From assembly GCA_009733775.1 (NCBI GenBank), contig WOGZ01000014.1:186001-250000 (forward strand): a stretch of 64,000 bases of DNA, in the 5' to 3' direction. Of the stretch, positions 1 through 12,017 are shown in pieces (positions within the stretch are counted from its first letter, which is position 1; the number at the start of each line of letters is the position of its first letter). The notes under the pieces are model-generated. The model saw only the letters and a list, made by a program, of their open reading frames with translations. It was not told the origin of the DNA and made no database searches. The DNA comes from Alectoria sarmentosa. Lineage: Eukaryota; Ascomycota; Lecanoromycetes; Lecanorales; Parmeliaceae. A program made the position numbers and the translations under genes.

Positions 1-1259
1 CGGACATTCTTATCAACGCCTTTGCGTGGTCCCTCTATGTAGCGTCCCTTTACGTCCGACGAGCGCTCGAATTCGGAATCCGAGGTATCCTCGTCGCTTT
101 CGTAGTAGGTGGGCATTGCGCTGAGGTTCACGCTGGGCTTTCGACTGTTTGGTGGTGAAGGGGGTCCTCGACTATTTGGTGGGGAAGGGTGCCCACGACT
201 GTGTGGTGGCGACGGACGCGCTTCTGCTTCTGGGATTCTCGTCCATTCGTGCAGTAAATGATTGATAATATCATAGACAGGCGCACCCAAAGTTTGATTC
301 TCTCGAGTCAGTGCAAGAGTAAATTGCTGGTCCAGTTGCTGAAGGGGCTTTTCTTCGAATTTGACCAAGGCTTGGGAGTCGCCCGGTATTTTCTCGGGCA
401 CAGGTGGCCCCTGAGTTGACAGTCGTAGGACTCCGTTCGAAGCTTGGTCTTCGTAATAGCTTGTCTCAACGTTTCCGGCTGCGTCGTAGCTTGGGGGTGG
501 ATCTTCGACGATCGGACTCATCATCTCCTCTTCGGCTTCCTTTTCAGCTAACTCATACAGCTTCCGTAGTTCTACCAGGGACCAATGTTGAACAACGATC
601 ATATTCTGTATCTCTGCACGATCTTGCCTCATGGTGTGCTCTGTGAGGGACGCGCTCGAAGAATCCTCACTGCAAGAGGGTCAGCATGGACCCAGTTGAT
701 TGGAGGATAGACTTGGGGCGGTGCCTTACCGTGTAGCAGCGATGGCTTTACCCATTTGCAAGATCTGAAGCATGATGGACAAACTCAACTTGAGCGACTC
801 GAGCTGACCCAACAGATACTGCACCTTTCGCTTCTTGAAACACCATTTAATCCTTTGCGCAATTGTGATGGATCGAAGATGGCCGTGGTCGTCTCTCCCT
901 TGGGCCAGGTCGACCATATTCTTGATCTCATCGAACACCACTTGGCTTTGATCTCTTATTTCCGTCGCAGTTTCTACAGCGTTCTGCGATGCGACCGTCT
1001 TTCCTTCCTCCATCGCCCTGCCGACTTGCTTGAGCATGAGGGAGAAGAGGGAGATGGCCTTGGCGATATTGTGAATGTCGCAGTCAGCGTTGGGAATCTC
1101 CGATCCCACAGCGTTGAGAATGAGAGACAGGCGAAAACCTGCACCCGCGACCCCAATGATGGAGGCGATGACGCTGTGTAGCATGGCGTCAGCTGCGACG
1201 CTGGAATGCTTTTCCTCTCTATTTCTGCCAGATGGGTGGGCATACCCGACTTCTGCCAT
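1..1259 (-). CDS. Fungal N-terminal-domain protein, partial at left edge
   Basis: Two exons are visible: 1259-730 and 669-1, joined by a 60-nt GT-AG intron (670-729), phase 2. The 3' end lies outside the window. The N-terminus is helical and starts MAEVGYAHPSG. It resembles the conserved helical N-terminal domain of many large ascomycete proteins of unknown role (family inference). After residue 177 the chain becomes acidic and coiled (QDRAEIQNMIVVQHWSLVEL), then carries three tandem 9-residue units of the type SPPNSRGPP. An Asp/Glu/Ser-rich stretch and the motif KGRYIEGPRKGVDKNV follow at the edge. No catalytic motif is visible. A ubiquitin-like or similar domain may follow in the missing part, which is a guess from proteins of this layout. 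No function is assigned. Confidence 0.6.
141..221. repeat. Three tandem 27-bp coding repeats
   Basis: Units start near 141, 168 and 195 and encode three 9-residue SPP-x-SR-xx repeats in the minus-strand gene. The unit is a multiple of three, so copy-number change keeps the frame. Confidence 0.7.
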
Positions 1260-3157
1260 GCTGCTTTTGGTGTGTTTTTGCGCCGAGTGTAAAGAATGTG
1301 TGAGTGAGTTGGTGATGATCCAAACTCATCATGGGCATGATGATCACGAGGAGAAGAAAAAGAACAGCCTGATAAAGATGGAATATAGAAAGGGGGGAAG
1401 ACGGTTACGAAGAGGAATTGAGAATTGAGGCTGAAGATGACACACCATTCAGCGTGTTCATTCTTTGCCAAGAGGCAGCCGGCGCGACTCGGCCCAGGGA
1501 TGATTCCATTGGCTCAGGCGGGAAGGATGACGTGCAGCCGCATGAGGCGGCGAGGCGAAGGAATCTCTTACAAATGCTCCGCCACTTCTCATCCACCCAA
1601 AACCTCGCAGGGCGAACTCGCCGACAGATTCCTTGTCTCTCAACCACTCACAGCCTCCACAGCTTCATGTCATGCATCCCGTGCTCTGAATTCACATACG
1701 CGCCCAGAGAGAGCCGACCGAGCTGGGACCGCCAGCACATGGCGGCCATGAGGCTAACGCACCCAAGACCTTGGCTACTGGCTGGCGCTTGAGGCAGAGT
1801 GCTGCCCGACGACCACCCTTGCACCATCTGCCCGCCTAAAACCCGTCCTCATCGAAGATCTACGTGTTACGAGAGAGAGAGAGGTCGGAGTTTCTCGGTG
1901 AGCACATGAGCGTGACTTGGCAACCAGGCCAGACACACGTTTCTGCAAGGCGCCGTTTCGAAAATAATACGTCTTGCAGACACAGTGTCTTGAACTCGAG
2001 GAATCCGCATAGCTTATCGCCAAAGCCTTTTGAAAGGACCGCTGGCCTAGTTTTGCCGTACTCTACAGCTCCGAAGCCTTGACCGTTGTCTGTTCCACTA
2101 ATGCTCATTGTGCGGCACACCCACCACCACCAACACCACCAACGCTGCAGCCTTGCAGCCATGCAACCTTCACGCTCTCGAAATGTGTGTCGCCTTTTTC
2201 CTATTGGTCTGTCAGCTTTTCTCTATCTGGCAGTCTCTTGGCCTGCCTGATTCACTCAATGTGCATTCTACGATAGCATTGACATATCTTATCTTCGGTC
2301 TGAGAACAGAATGTGGATTTGTGTCAACGCCTTTTCAATTATCCGAAGCGAATTGGATGATATCTAGTATCCATCGAATGCTCATTGGCTCCGACGATAC
2401 CGTCTTCCTCATCTTGATCAAAAATCAACCGTCTCCTCCGCTCCTCCGCATACGAATGGGTAATCTTTGCTCGCATGCTTTCCCCTTGGCGCAATTGGCG
2501 TTGAGGGGGTACAGTGCATCACATACATGGATTGCGCTCCCCTGGTTGGGTTCCGATGCAGAGAGACCGTCGCACTTGGGGTTCCTCCTCGGACCCGAGA
2601 CTGCGTTGAATCCCGTGCTTACGTTTGTGACCATCGGACTGACGGGAACAGACCAGCGCAGGATCGATGAAACGATGAATGCCGTTTTCAAGAATGCGGG
2701 GCTAGCGGATTTGATTCTAGCGTTACGAGTTGCGTTCGAACCGTTGGGCCTGATTTCGGGCACAACCTCAAGAGTATCTATCTCTTCGCCTTGATCTCAG
2801 GCGTCTCGATTCCGATCTCTGAGACGACCGTCCAGAGCCAGTTCAGTTGGAGCTCGGAAGTCTTTGCGTTCGGCCTCAAGAGCTTGTGCTAAGCCGCTTT
2901 AAGATGGTCGATGCTGCAGGAACTTGTGGGCATGGCAAGGTCCCGCTGATGAGTTTGTTCGACATGAATGGTTGATGCAAGGACTGAGTGGGATTGATAA
3001 AAATGACATGGGGTACGTGTTGGATCCTGGCATACTGGAAGGCGCTGGACAAAGTATTTGACACGCTTAATGATTCAACGTTCTCAATCCAATGCGGACA
3101 AGAAAGGAATGTACAGTTGTGAAGGACAAAACAATTTGATCTATCAATTTATTCTCA
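1260..3157. other. Intergenic, no supported gene
   Basis: Several short open frames occur on both strands. None shows a recognisable domain or a convincing splice structure. One plus-strand frame (2108-2794) is long but unrecognised and is discussed under rejected items. The first part probably holds the promoter of the minus-strand gene starting at 1259. Confidence 0.5.
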
Positions 3158-5008
3158 TTACATCATACTACGCTGCCCACTTGCAAAATGCGTCCCATGG
3201 AACCCAAACGGCACCACACACTCCATCTCCGCCCGCCCCACCTCCTCCCACGTCCGCGCGTTCAACACCAACAGATAACTCCTCCCCCTCGTCCCATCCA
3301 GCACCACGCTCAAACACACCCCTTCGTCCTCGTCCTCCCCGTCCGGGTCCGCCAGGAATATCGGCTCCCCCGGCGACTGCGCGTGCACGACGCGCGCCAC
3401 GCTCATCTGCGTCCGCGTGTCGTATTTGATCAGCCCGTCCAGGAAGGTCGAGTTGCCCCGGTCGCACACGCCGTAGATGTACCGGCTGGGCTTGGTCGCG
3501 TAGTGCGGGTTGAAGGTCGGCAGTTCGGGCGTGTCCTCTTTTGCGGCGGTGGAGACGGTGCTGACGGTGCTGGGTTTGGTGGTGGGGGGGATGCGGGTGC
3601 TGCCGATGTTGGGGAGCCGGAAGCGCGTTAGGGATGCTTTGCTCGTGGCGCCTTTGCCGTCGACGTAGTTGCGAGCGCCCGGGGCGGTGCCTTTCATGTT
3701 GTGGTAGTAGAAGCGCTTGAGGACGTCGAGGTTCGGGTAGATGGGGATGTCGGTGACGATGTCGACTTTGCCCGGTTCGGTTTCGGAGGCTTGCTCCCAG
3801 GCGTTGACGGGGTGGAAGGCGAAGAATGGATCCGATTCGTACATGCCAACGAGGCCTTGACCGTGCCGTCGGTCGATGACGAGCCAGAGGTTCTTTTTGT
3901 TCGGGTCGAACTCCATGGCGTCGAGCATGTTTCTCGTCCACAGGACCTTGAGACCGCCTTTGGCGTAGTAGGCGTCGAAGATGCAGAGAATGACGTACCG
4001 TTCCGTCAGGAGTATTGAATGGAGATAGGCCGCTCGGATTGGTCCGCCGGTCAGAGTGGCAAGAACGGTCGTTTCCCCCGTCTTGGCGGACACGGAGAAG
4101 ACTCGATAGGTTGCTTGCCGTCCGATTTCGAGATTGTAGTTGTACCAATCTCCCGTGGTTGGGTCTGTGCGGGAGTGGGCGCCCGTGAAGGGTCCCTTGA
4201 GGTCTGGGTGGAGTTTTGGTTGGCGGACGACGTCGATTGGTTCGAGGGTTGTGGGGTTGATGCATTGGAGACTGGCGTTATCGGTCTGGAGCCAGAGGTT
4301 GTCGATTTTTGGGGAAGAATTGTCCTTTGATTCGGGCTGTGCCTTTTCTTTCCCTGCCAGCGCTCCTGGTACTGGCAGGTTCGCTTTGATCGTCACCCCG
4401 ACGTTCGCTTCCGAGGCTGCCTTGTCGCCACCCGCAGTTGCGGCTTGGAAGGAGCTCATGACTTTTTTGAAAAAGGATTCACAGGGGTCTTGTTGTTGAC
4501 CGAAGGTTACCGTGGCCAACTCTCCAGAATCGCGGATTTTCTCAACATGCCTGTCGCAAGTGTGACGTGAATTATACCTTACGCGTGTGATGAATTCCCC
4601 TTCTGATGGCGGTAAGAGCTCGAAGCGGTGGGTTTGGGAAAAACCGTCGAACCAGTGGGATACGGCGAAGGTCTTGTTTTTCGGGGTGGTGACCTGATGG
4701 CCACCAGGACCGGTACGGTAGAGGATGCCTCTAGGAAGGTTTCAGTGTTTTGTGGATGTCGGAGTATGAAGAAGGGGACTTACGCAGCATAGGCAGGGAT
4801 TCTGCCAGATACTTTGAGTTGGACGGGATCGGTTTCTTCATGAAAGGTTTCGAACTGGGAAACAAGGTTAACTCAGCCAAGAGAATAAGAGGCATGCCAT
4901 GATTTTACATACTCCAGCATCATTGGGCCAATCATTAAATGAGCTTGTCGTGCTTGTGACGCCGTGAGGAGCATTGGGCGCTTTGATCTCTTCATCCGCC
5001 ATGGCCAT
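3158..5008 (-). CDS. Carotenoid cleavage oxygenase family protein
   Basis: Three exons (5008-4913, 4854-4784, 4730-3158) joined by 58- and 53-nt GT-AG introns give 579 residues, a normal length for this non-haem iron family (RPE65/CCD; fungal members include torulene and stilbene-cleaving oxygenases). The N-terminus carries the family signature HWFDGFSQTHRFEL. The four Fe(II)-binding histidines expected of the seven-bladed propeller are all visible: GAH near 241, YLHS near 293, FAFHP near 362, and FGFHGT near 567. Such enzymes cleave carotenoid or stilbene double bonds with O2; the substrate cannot be read from sequence. No carotenoid synthesis genes (phytoene synthase, desaturase, opsin) lie nearby, so a cluster role is not supported. 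The start ATG at 5008 is followed by a second ATG two codons later. Confidence 0.9.
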
Positions 5009-7002
5009 TTCCGTCGAGGTTGTGATTTCAATGTGCCTTTAGAAGTCTTTTTCATATATCCTCAGCCTGTTAATGAAAAGAAAAGGACTGGAATTAGAAA
5101 ATGTGAATGTGAAGAATCGGTTAGTAGTCGTATACTTATTTGTATGTCCTCCACGGCTATGCGGCACATTCCTCTTTGTCCTGTTGACCCGGCGGAGGAA
5201 CTTTAACCCGCCAAGACCCAAGCCTCGCATCTTGATACCCGATTTCGGTCATAGACTTTTGCCCCTGCCCGCCTCTATTATCTAAAAGTACCGACGGGCA
5301 GACTTTTCATTCAACCTCCGCAAATGTTGGCGCTCGACCCTCGTTACGCATAACAGTTTGGTTGAGAATAGAATCTTGATGATGATGATGAGGACGGTGA
5401 AAAATTGAAAGAACGCCTGTTTAATTAGTGACGAGATGCTCGACCTCCTGCTGGAGCAAATCTTCTGGCAAGCTTCTCTTATTTATATCAAAGCTCTGGC
5501 ATCTTTTCTCAATCCATATCAGAAACTCGAATTGCTTCCTTCCCCATTTCTCCTATCAAGCTTCTGGCTCCTTCTCTCAACATTTCTCAACATTTCGCTC
5601 CAACCCACTTCCACTGAGTACAGTCCTCGGCTGATCACATCTTTCGATTGAGATCGACTTTGAGCTTTATCATGTCGAGAATGTGGCTCCTAGCCTGGCA
5701 CCTGGCAAGACGACGTCGTCAGGTCTGCTTGACTGCACCGATCGGGTAAGATATTTTCTCTCATTCATTCATATTCCTTTCCAAGCGCCATCGACAACCA
5801 TGACCATCATCATCATCATCATCGATCCAGACTCATCCACCTCATTGAGCCACCTCTGCTTTCTCTCATCTGCTACTGGTTATTCTCTGGGCTTCCTTAT
5901 CAGTGCTCCCATCATTGTCAAGGCCCCAATGTCCCACTTGTCCAGCCAGCGATCGTAGGTGCTCCTCACTCGGACATTACCATAGTATTTTGCTCTCCAG
6001 AGCTGGTAGGTATCCAAGCTCATCACATGGGAATGTTGGCAAGTCGTTCGTTGGCTTGTGTAAGGAACGCAGTCGAAAAACAGTAGAGCGCAAGGTTTGT
6101 GCTACGCCTAACCCAGCGCCACATTGCCGAAACCTCTTCCGTCTCGCGGGCACAGACTTCTGCACCGTTCCCATCGCCTCTGATGGCGATTGGCCGACAT
6201 ATCCTGCTCGGATATCAATTTCTTCTACCCCTGACTTTTTCCTTCCCATATCCTACAGACTTTTTCCCAACGATCTCCCATAGCGTGGGCAATCGAATGG
6301 CTCATCGGGCATGACTTGTGTGTTGGAAAGGAGGAATACTCTTCTATGATCCTGCACGGTGGAGGATAGGTAGATCCCATGGCTGACTGACTCCTCGGTA
6401 TTATTTATACCCGGATTTGCGGCGTGGAAGATATCCATCCCTCAGGATAAAAGCGGAGATTCAAAAACCTTTCAGATTCCAATCAAGTATCATACAGAAA
6501 TATCAACAGAGCAAGACCTTGCACTCCCAACGCTTTTTCTCGTAAGTTTTGATCATGAATGAATGACTCATGAGTCTCGTTTTGGTACCCAAAAATGACT
6601 CCCGCTTCCATTCATCTTGCCACAGTCTCAGGCGTTTCAAGCGCGATTGTTCTGCGAGTGAGAAAGACATGGTTGAATTTGCTTCGATCTATCTATTTAT
6701 CTATCTATCTATCTATCTATCTATCTGCATTGTATAGTGACGAGTCATTTCCCTAGTCGGTATACCATACTTCTACAGGGAGGGCTGACAGGCGCGTCTT
6801 GAGTCGGGAGGTAAGGTAATGCCATTTTTTCAAGGTCATTCGCTATTTTTGGTAGGTAGGCAGCAACTGCTTTGAAATTACTCATGGATCGAATCGAAAC
6901 GCATCATGTGAAAGAAAAGGGCTGTTTTCTTCATAATCATACAGTATTCGTTTGATCAAATGGCATTTCAAAGGAATCACCCTATCCATGACAGGGAATC
7001 TT
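5009..7002. other. Intergenic with a CTAT microsatellite
   Basis: No supported gene. Frames of 60-126 codons are unrecognised. A run of CATC triplet-like repeats lies near 5800-5822. The 5' part is the likely promoter and leader of the carotenoid oxygenase gene. Confidence 0.5.
6687..6727. repeat. CTAT tetranucleotide microsatellite
   Basis: About ten copies of a CTAT unit with one internal variant (CTATTTAT). Confidence 0.9.
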
Positions 7003-8367
7003 TCAGCGTCCACCGCCCATGATGAAATACGGCTTTTCCCTCAGCGGGCTCTGCGGCTGGCCGTCGTCATGCGCATGCAGACCCATTTCCAAACTCACAC
7101 TCGCATCACCGATACTGGTACCGTTCGACTCGTCCCTCCAGACCGGCGACTTCGCCGCGCGTGGGGTGTTGCCGGGCCACATGCTCTCCTTGCTGACGGC
7201 CCCGGTGTTTGATCGTGTTTGCGATGCCAGTCTGCCGCGGAAGAAGAGGTAGAGGGGACGCATGACGGGCGCGTTGGCGCAGACGATGCCGATGTTGACT
7301 TCGGGTCTGAGGAATCGTTAGCTCGTGTTCTGGGTGTTTAGCTGACGTGTATGGGTTTGCTCACAGTCTCCAGCCCACGCTTGTTGTGGCAGCCCCTGGT
7401 ATTGTCAGCTTGATTTGGCTTCACGTCGAGGGAGAGCGGGAACTCACAAGTCAGGTCTGGGTTGGTCATGCAGCCAGATAAGGCGGTGCGAACCGCGCAA
7501 CAGACGGCAGTACTGTGTACTGTCAGCGAGAAGAGTATGGTGTACTATTGCTGGCCCACGTACATGACGCCCAGCCCCATCAAAAGGCACAAGCCCACTT
7601 TCGTCCGTAGTCCGATCTGGATATTTCGGAGGAAGATCGCCGGAAGCGCTGCAAGGATGAGGTCGGAAATGACTGAAAGGACTATCGATATCTGTGGTCA
7701 GAACACAAAGCTTGCGCAAATACTGCCTGAAGGTCAACTCACTGCCTTGCGCAAGGACGACGGATTCGACCTGGTGATCGGACAAACACACTCCGTTGAC
7801 GCCCACATCCCAATACGCTCGGAGAGGTCTGCAGACTCCGAGGAACAAGAAGATGCTCACGGCGGTGAACAGAGTAATGCACGTTATGAGAGCGTACATG
7901 CCTCGAACCACGTGCTTGGTGTCCACGATGCGCAGAAGAAATAGGCAGATCGAGATTTTCATGAGAGCAAGAGTGATGAAAGTCTGGATCCAGTCGGCCC
8001 AGCCAACCACCAGGAACAATCTTCGTTGTTCAGCAGTCAAGTAGTACTCATGTCTTCCCAGTCCGTTGAGCACCTCGGTGGTAATGAATCCCGCGCCGAT
8101 TATCGAAGTCATCTAGTCAAGGTTGATCGGTCAACGACTGCGCGCCAAGCATGAGGATTTCTCAGTACCATGAGGGCGGGCTCTTACCATGGCGGCGACG
8201 GCAATGTAATCATCGCATCCCAGGTTACGTGTAATCCGTGAACGTACCCATACGCGCAGCATCGTCGAGGTGAGTGCACAGGCGATGAAAGCCCAGCATA
8301 TGGCCAGAAGAGCCCATCCTTGATCAACATCCCCATCGGGAGGGGGAGCAAAGGTCTCTTGCTTCAT
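7003..8367 (-). CDS. Rhodopsin-fold integral membrane protein (SAT4/Pth11-like)
   Basis: Six exons (8367-8188, 8112-7743, 7681-7564, 7512-7448, 7395-7365, 7306-7003) keep phase throughout and give 355 residues. The product has about seven hydrophobic segments. TM1 starts at WALLAICWAFIACAL, followed by the fungal-family motif NLGCDDYIAVAAM. The later signatures VESVVLAQG and LILAALPAIFLRNIQ precede LRTKVGLCLLMGLGV. The tail after RPLYLFF is hydrophilic and probably cytoplasmic. This family is large in ascomycetes and includes Pth11-related putative receptors, but most members have no known ligand. It probably sits in the plasma membrane or an internal membrane. Two donors (GTACGT at 7563, GTGAGT at 7742) had to be chosen over weaker alternatives to keep the membrane frame. 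Confidence 0.85.
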
Positions 8368-9763
8368 TCTCGGCGGAGATTATTCGTCAAACATGGATGC
8401 AAGCGACGTGCAGTCGGGCTATTTCTGCTGCACAGCTTTGTTTCCAAGATGATGCGACGAGGAATGAGAAAAGCGGGAACGTCGTGCTTTTGGACGATGC
8501 GACCCTGCATATGGCCTACCACGTAACGGCCAATGCGTAGTGCATGGCTTGAATCGCCACGCAACTCTCACGCATGGGATTGCTTGGGGTAAGGACAAGC
8601 ACATGGGGCTTTGTCCGAGCGGCAGCGGTCCAGGATCCGGGGTAGCCCCATCGTTATATCGTGATTGGTGCTCGAATATCGATCTTCGCACCAAGCTACG
8701 GTCGCATGTATGGTAGTCGATGGAGGCGGAGAATTACATCTCGAAGGAGTCAAGTGTCTTGCTGCCAGATCCCTCTTTGCCGTGCCGTCTCTGCATCGTT
8801 ATTCCCAAAGATTGTCACATTGGAGCCGCATCGATGGTATGCCTCGTAGTCAGGGGTTTTGCAGTACGAGCTTCGAGTTTTCTTTCAAGGTAGCAGAAGC
8901 TGTTGTGGGCCTGACTAGCCGCCACCATGATGACATTGAGTCGGCTCATGCACGATGGACAAGCGCGCAGACTGCCTTTTGTCGTCCTTGACCAATCTGA
9001 CAGCGAGGCCAAGTTGAATTCAGAATAAGTCCCAATATTGTGGCGTCAGAGGAAACAGGCTGGCTCGCTGGTCATCTGGTGATACATACTTTTGTTCCTG
9101 GTGGCGGTAGAAAATGCGGGGTACCCCGTGGTCAAGAGGCTCTGCTATTGGCGCGCTTCAAATGTCGGAGAATTAATTAGATACTTTAGTGCAGTAGTTG
9201 ACGATGCTCGGAAAATAAATCCATGACGATAGATGGGCATCCAACATTGATACTTGTAATCGACACGGTCGAGAAGCTCTTCTAGCTCGTCTCTACAAGC
9301 TTGCCGTCGTACGAGGATTAGATTCTCATCAATGTCACCACGCTTGCAACAGATTTCTTGGACACGGTGCCTAGTGCAACACATCTGCCCACGAAGAGCA
9401 TCGTCATAACTCGACGATTGCATGGCGAGCTGGACCTTTCGCTCTTTGGGCTAGCCGCTATTGACCTGCGAGGATGACGCAGGCAGGCAGCCTGAGGTGA
9501 CCGTCTTGCACGCTGGCCCTTTGGAACTTCTGCCACATCTTGGGTACTATTAAGCCGGTGGACAGATGGTACCACCAAGAAGCAACTTTTGGCCACAGCA
9601 CGCCTGCATGCCGGGTACTACTGCCTACTGCAATGGTCTGATACCCGTGGAACGAAGATCGTCAGGCGATTGACCGTGTGGAATTCTCGTATAAAATCTT
9701 GACCGAGTAGTTCCTCGACAACTTGCGCAAAGTGGAATTGTCTTGGAGTGGAGTTGTCTGAAA
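8368..9763. other. Intergenic, no supported gene
   Basis: Short unrecognised frames occur on both strands. No family motif or consistent intron structure was seen. It lies between the start of the membrane-protein gene and the 3' end of the antiporter relic. Confidence 0.5.
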
Positions 9764-11692
9764 TCACAGCACACCCCATATTTCCAAGGCATCTTCGCCG
9801 CGATCACCGTCTTGCCGTTGCCGTTGGAGCTTCTTGATTCTTCTCACCAACAGGCCTACCGATACCGGACCGGTGACAGTACAGAGGACAACGGCCCATA
9901 TGACCACAAGATAGATTTCGGAGCCACTGTCTTCTCGAGCTACCGAGTTGTTCTGAGAGGCAAGGATCCCTGTGCTCTCGGCTAAGCTGCGATGAGAAAT
10001 CCGATCTCGCCTCTGGCCATCATTGCTGTTCCAACGATGGAAGCGGGTAAAGGGAGCGCGACTCATTCGTTGAAGCAGTCGCTTGTGGAGTTATAGAGGT
10101 TGCTAAGCTGGGTGGTTGTGGAGAGGTGCTTTGCGAAGGTTTATCGCGGGACTGTCTGGAGTCTCGTACGCCATCGGTGTTGACAGCAAAATTCGCATCG
10201 GATGTATCTTTCGATCCTGGATCGTTGGGTATGTTCCGTGTCTCTGGGTTGGAGGCCTTTGCAGGTCTTGCCAATCCCAAGCAACTGCGTTGTGATACAT
10301 TCAAATGGTTCAGGATCGCTTTGGTCTTTGTCGCCATAGTGCCAGAGGGAGCAGTAATGCGGATGAGCCATACACCTGTCGCGAGCTTCCCAATGAGCAT
10401 CAAGTTGGTAAAGACAATACCTCGCCAGAATACTGCACCAGTGAACATGCGTGTGACCGGAATAGAGAACCCTATTGAAGCCTTACACAGTCAGTGATCA
10501 ACCACAAAATGAATGGATCTCATCGGCACTTGCAAAGAAGAACGGCTTAAGAACTCTTGCAACAGGCTGCTCAATGTACTTCTTGTAGATCGATAAGCCG
10601 CTCGGAGAGCCTTGCGCCTGCTCTGTCTCGTGGTTCTGTGCACCTGGCTCTTGCATTGCATTAGTACCAGCGACCCTGGGCCTGGCCAATTGTTCGCCTC
10701 TGTCTGTCCCATCATTAATGGTCTTCGGTGTCTCATTCTCAGTGACATTACTATCGTTAGAAGTAGTTTTTTGAACAATTCCCGTTGCCGTTAGGGTAGT
10801 AGTCTCGATGTGCTCACTCTTCTCCATGTCACCTGGTCGAGCCACGTCGGAATCATACCAGCTGATTGAAGCGCCAGCTAGATAAGCTGCAAACAAATTC
10901 GAGGTACCTGCATTACTTGCGGCTGCTACCATTCCAAAGAGCAGGGTTGCATGAGCAGTCAGCGTCGCCTCTTCGGGCTGCTTCCGGATAGCACGAATCA
11001 CTGCTGATGAACCTAGACCACGTATCAATGAGGAAGCAGGCTTGACCAGATAACGGCAAGTCAAAAGCACAAAGAGCGCCAGCCCGATGGAGACAATGAT
11101 GGGTCTCACTACAGTAATGGCATGTAAAGATGAGGCACCCGACCCCAATTTGGAGATGACCTGAACCAGCACGAGACCAACAACATCATCCATCATAGCA
11201 GCGCTCGTCAAGACAGTACTAAGTCTACTGTTGGTCAAGCCATCAGTATTAAAAATAGTAAACGTTGTGCCCAAACTCGTAGAGCAGAGAGCCGCTCCTG
11301 CGGCAAATGCTTGCAAGGGCGTGGCGGATGCGAGGCTTTGCAGGCAAAAAGCAAAAGCGATGGGCAAGCAGATGCCCGTCAAAGCCACCAGTACGGAGAG
11401 ACCAGCGTTCACTTTCAGAGATTCGAAGTCGGTGTTCAGACCAACCTCATTAACCAGAAGGATCAGCCCGAGGTATCCCAATGACTTGCTCTGGGCCCTT
11501 GTCCAGCCATTTTGCACCGGGTGTTCCAAAGGCTACGCCGATTAGCACTTGGCCAATGAGGCCGCAGTAGATAAAGCGGTCTAGGACGCGGTTGATGACA
11601 TTTAGGAGAATGAGAAATGATGAGAAAATGAGGATGTTACTAATGGTTGGTTCTTGGTAGGGCAACGCTGCCGCTGCTACGGACTCGTTCAT
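9764..11692 (-). pseudogene. CPA2-type Na+/H+ antiporter, frame-disrupted
   Basis: The start (MNESVAAAALPYQEPTISN, ATG at 11692) and body match fungal cation/proton antiporters. Visible motifs include YCGLIGQVLIGVAFGTPGAK, SLGYLGLILLVNEVGL, TSLGTTFTIFN, and the transport-core segment AAMMDDVVGLVLVQV. Later come IGFSIPVTRMFTGAVFWRG and ARGEIGFLIAA. Three breaks are visible. Near 11490 the frame shifts between PEQVIG and GYLGLIL. Near 10047 it shifts between SLYP and ASIVG. Near 9986 it shifts between FLIAA and SLAESTG. No GT-AG intron of reasonable size explains them. One real intron, 10482-10533, has GC-AG ends (donor GCAAGT) and restores PFFF-ASIGFS. An intact protein would exchange Na+ or K+ for H+ across a membrane. 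The locus is either a pseudogene or affected by assembly indels. Confidence 0.7.
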
Positions 11693-12017
11693 CCTTACAG
11701 AAAGGAGATGGAAGATGAAAATCGGGAATCCTTGACAACTCGTTCGCCTCTGATCTGAATGATTGATCACTCATACTGAAAGAGAAGGAAAGATGGGCCG
11801 TCGAATGCTCTACAATTTTTTTTTGGAAGAAACCATGCTGTCCGCAAGTGTGAGAGTTTGGGAAGGTTCTGGGGGAATGTGCAACCGAAGGCCGTCAAAA
11901 CCTGCCTCACACTGCAGCACTATAAATATATACACTTGGTAAACACCTTCACACCCTCGGACCTTCACCACCTGACAATTAAATCTGAACTGAACAGAAC
12001 TCACCTTGGGTACCAAG
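11693..12017. promoter_or_regulatory. Shared upstream region of two divergent genes
   Basis: About 325 bp separates the antiporter start (minus) from the F-box gene start (plus). A TATA-like CTATAAATATATA lies at about 11920-11932, roughly 90 bp before the F-box ATG. A CT/AC-rich leader follows. No operator motif is recognised. Confidence 0.4.

Noticed and set aside
974..1471. 165-codon minus-strand frame overlapping the first gene
   Set aside because: It overlaps the better supported 1259-730 exon in another frame and is Ser/Pro-rich without family motifs.
2108..2794. 228-codon plus-strand frame
   Set aside because: No recognisable domain and no splice or context support. The first part is low complexity, so it is not called as a gene.
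3168..4265. 365-codon frame in the carotenoid oxygenase gene
   Set aside because: It is a second frame of the GC-rich oxygenase exon; its Arg/His/Pro bias is a codon-shadow effect.
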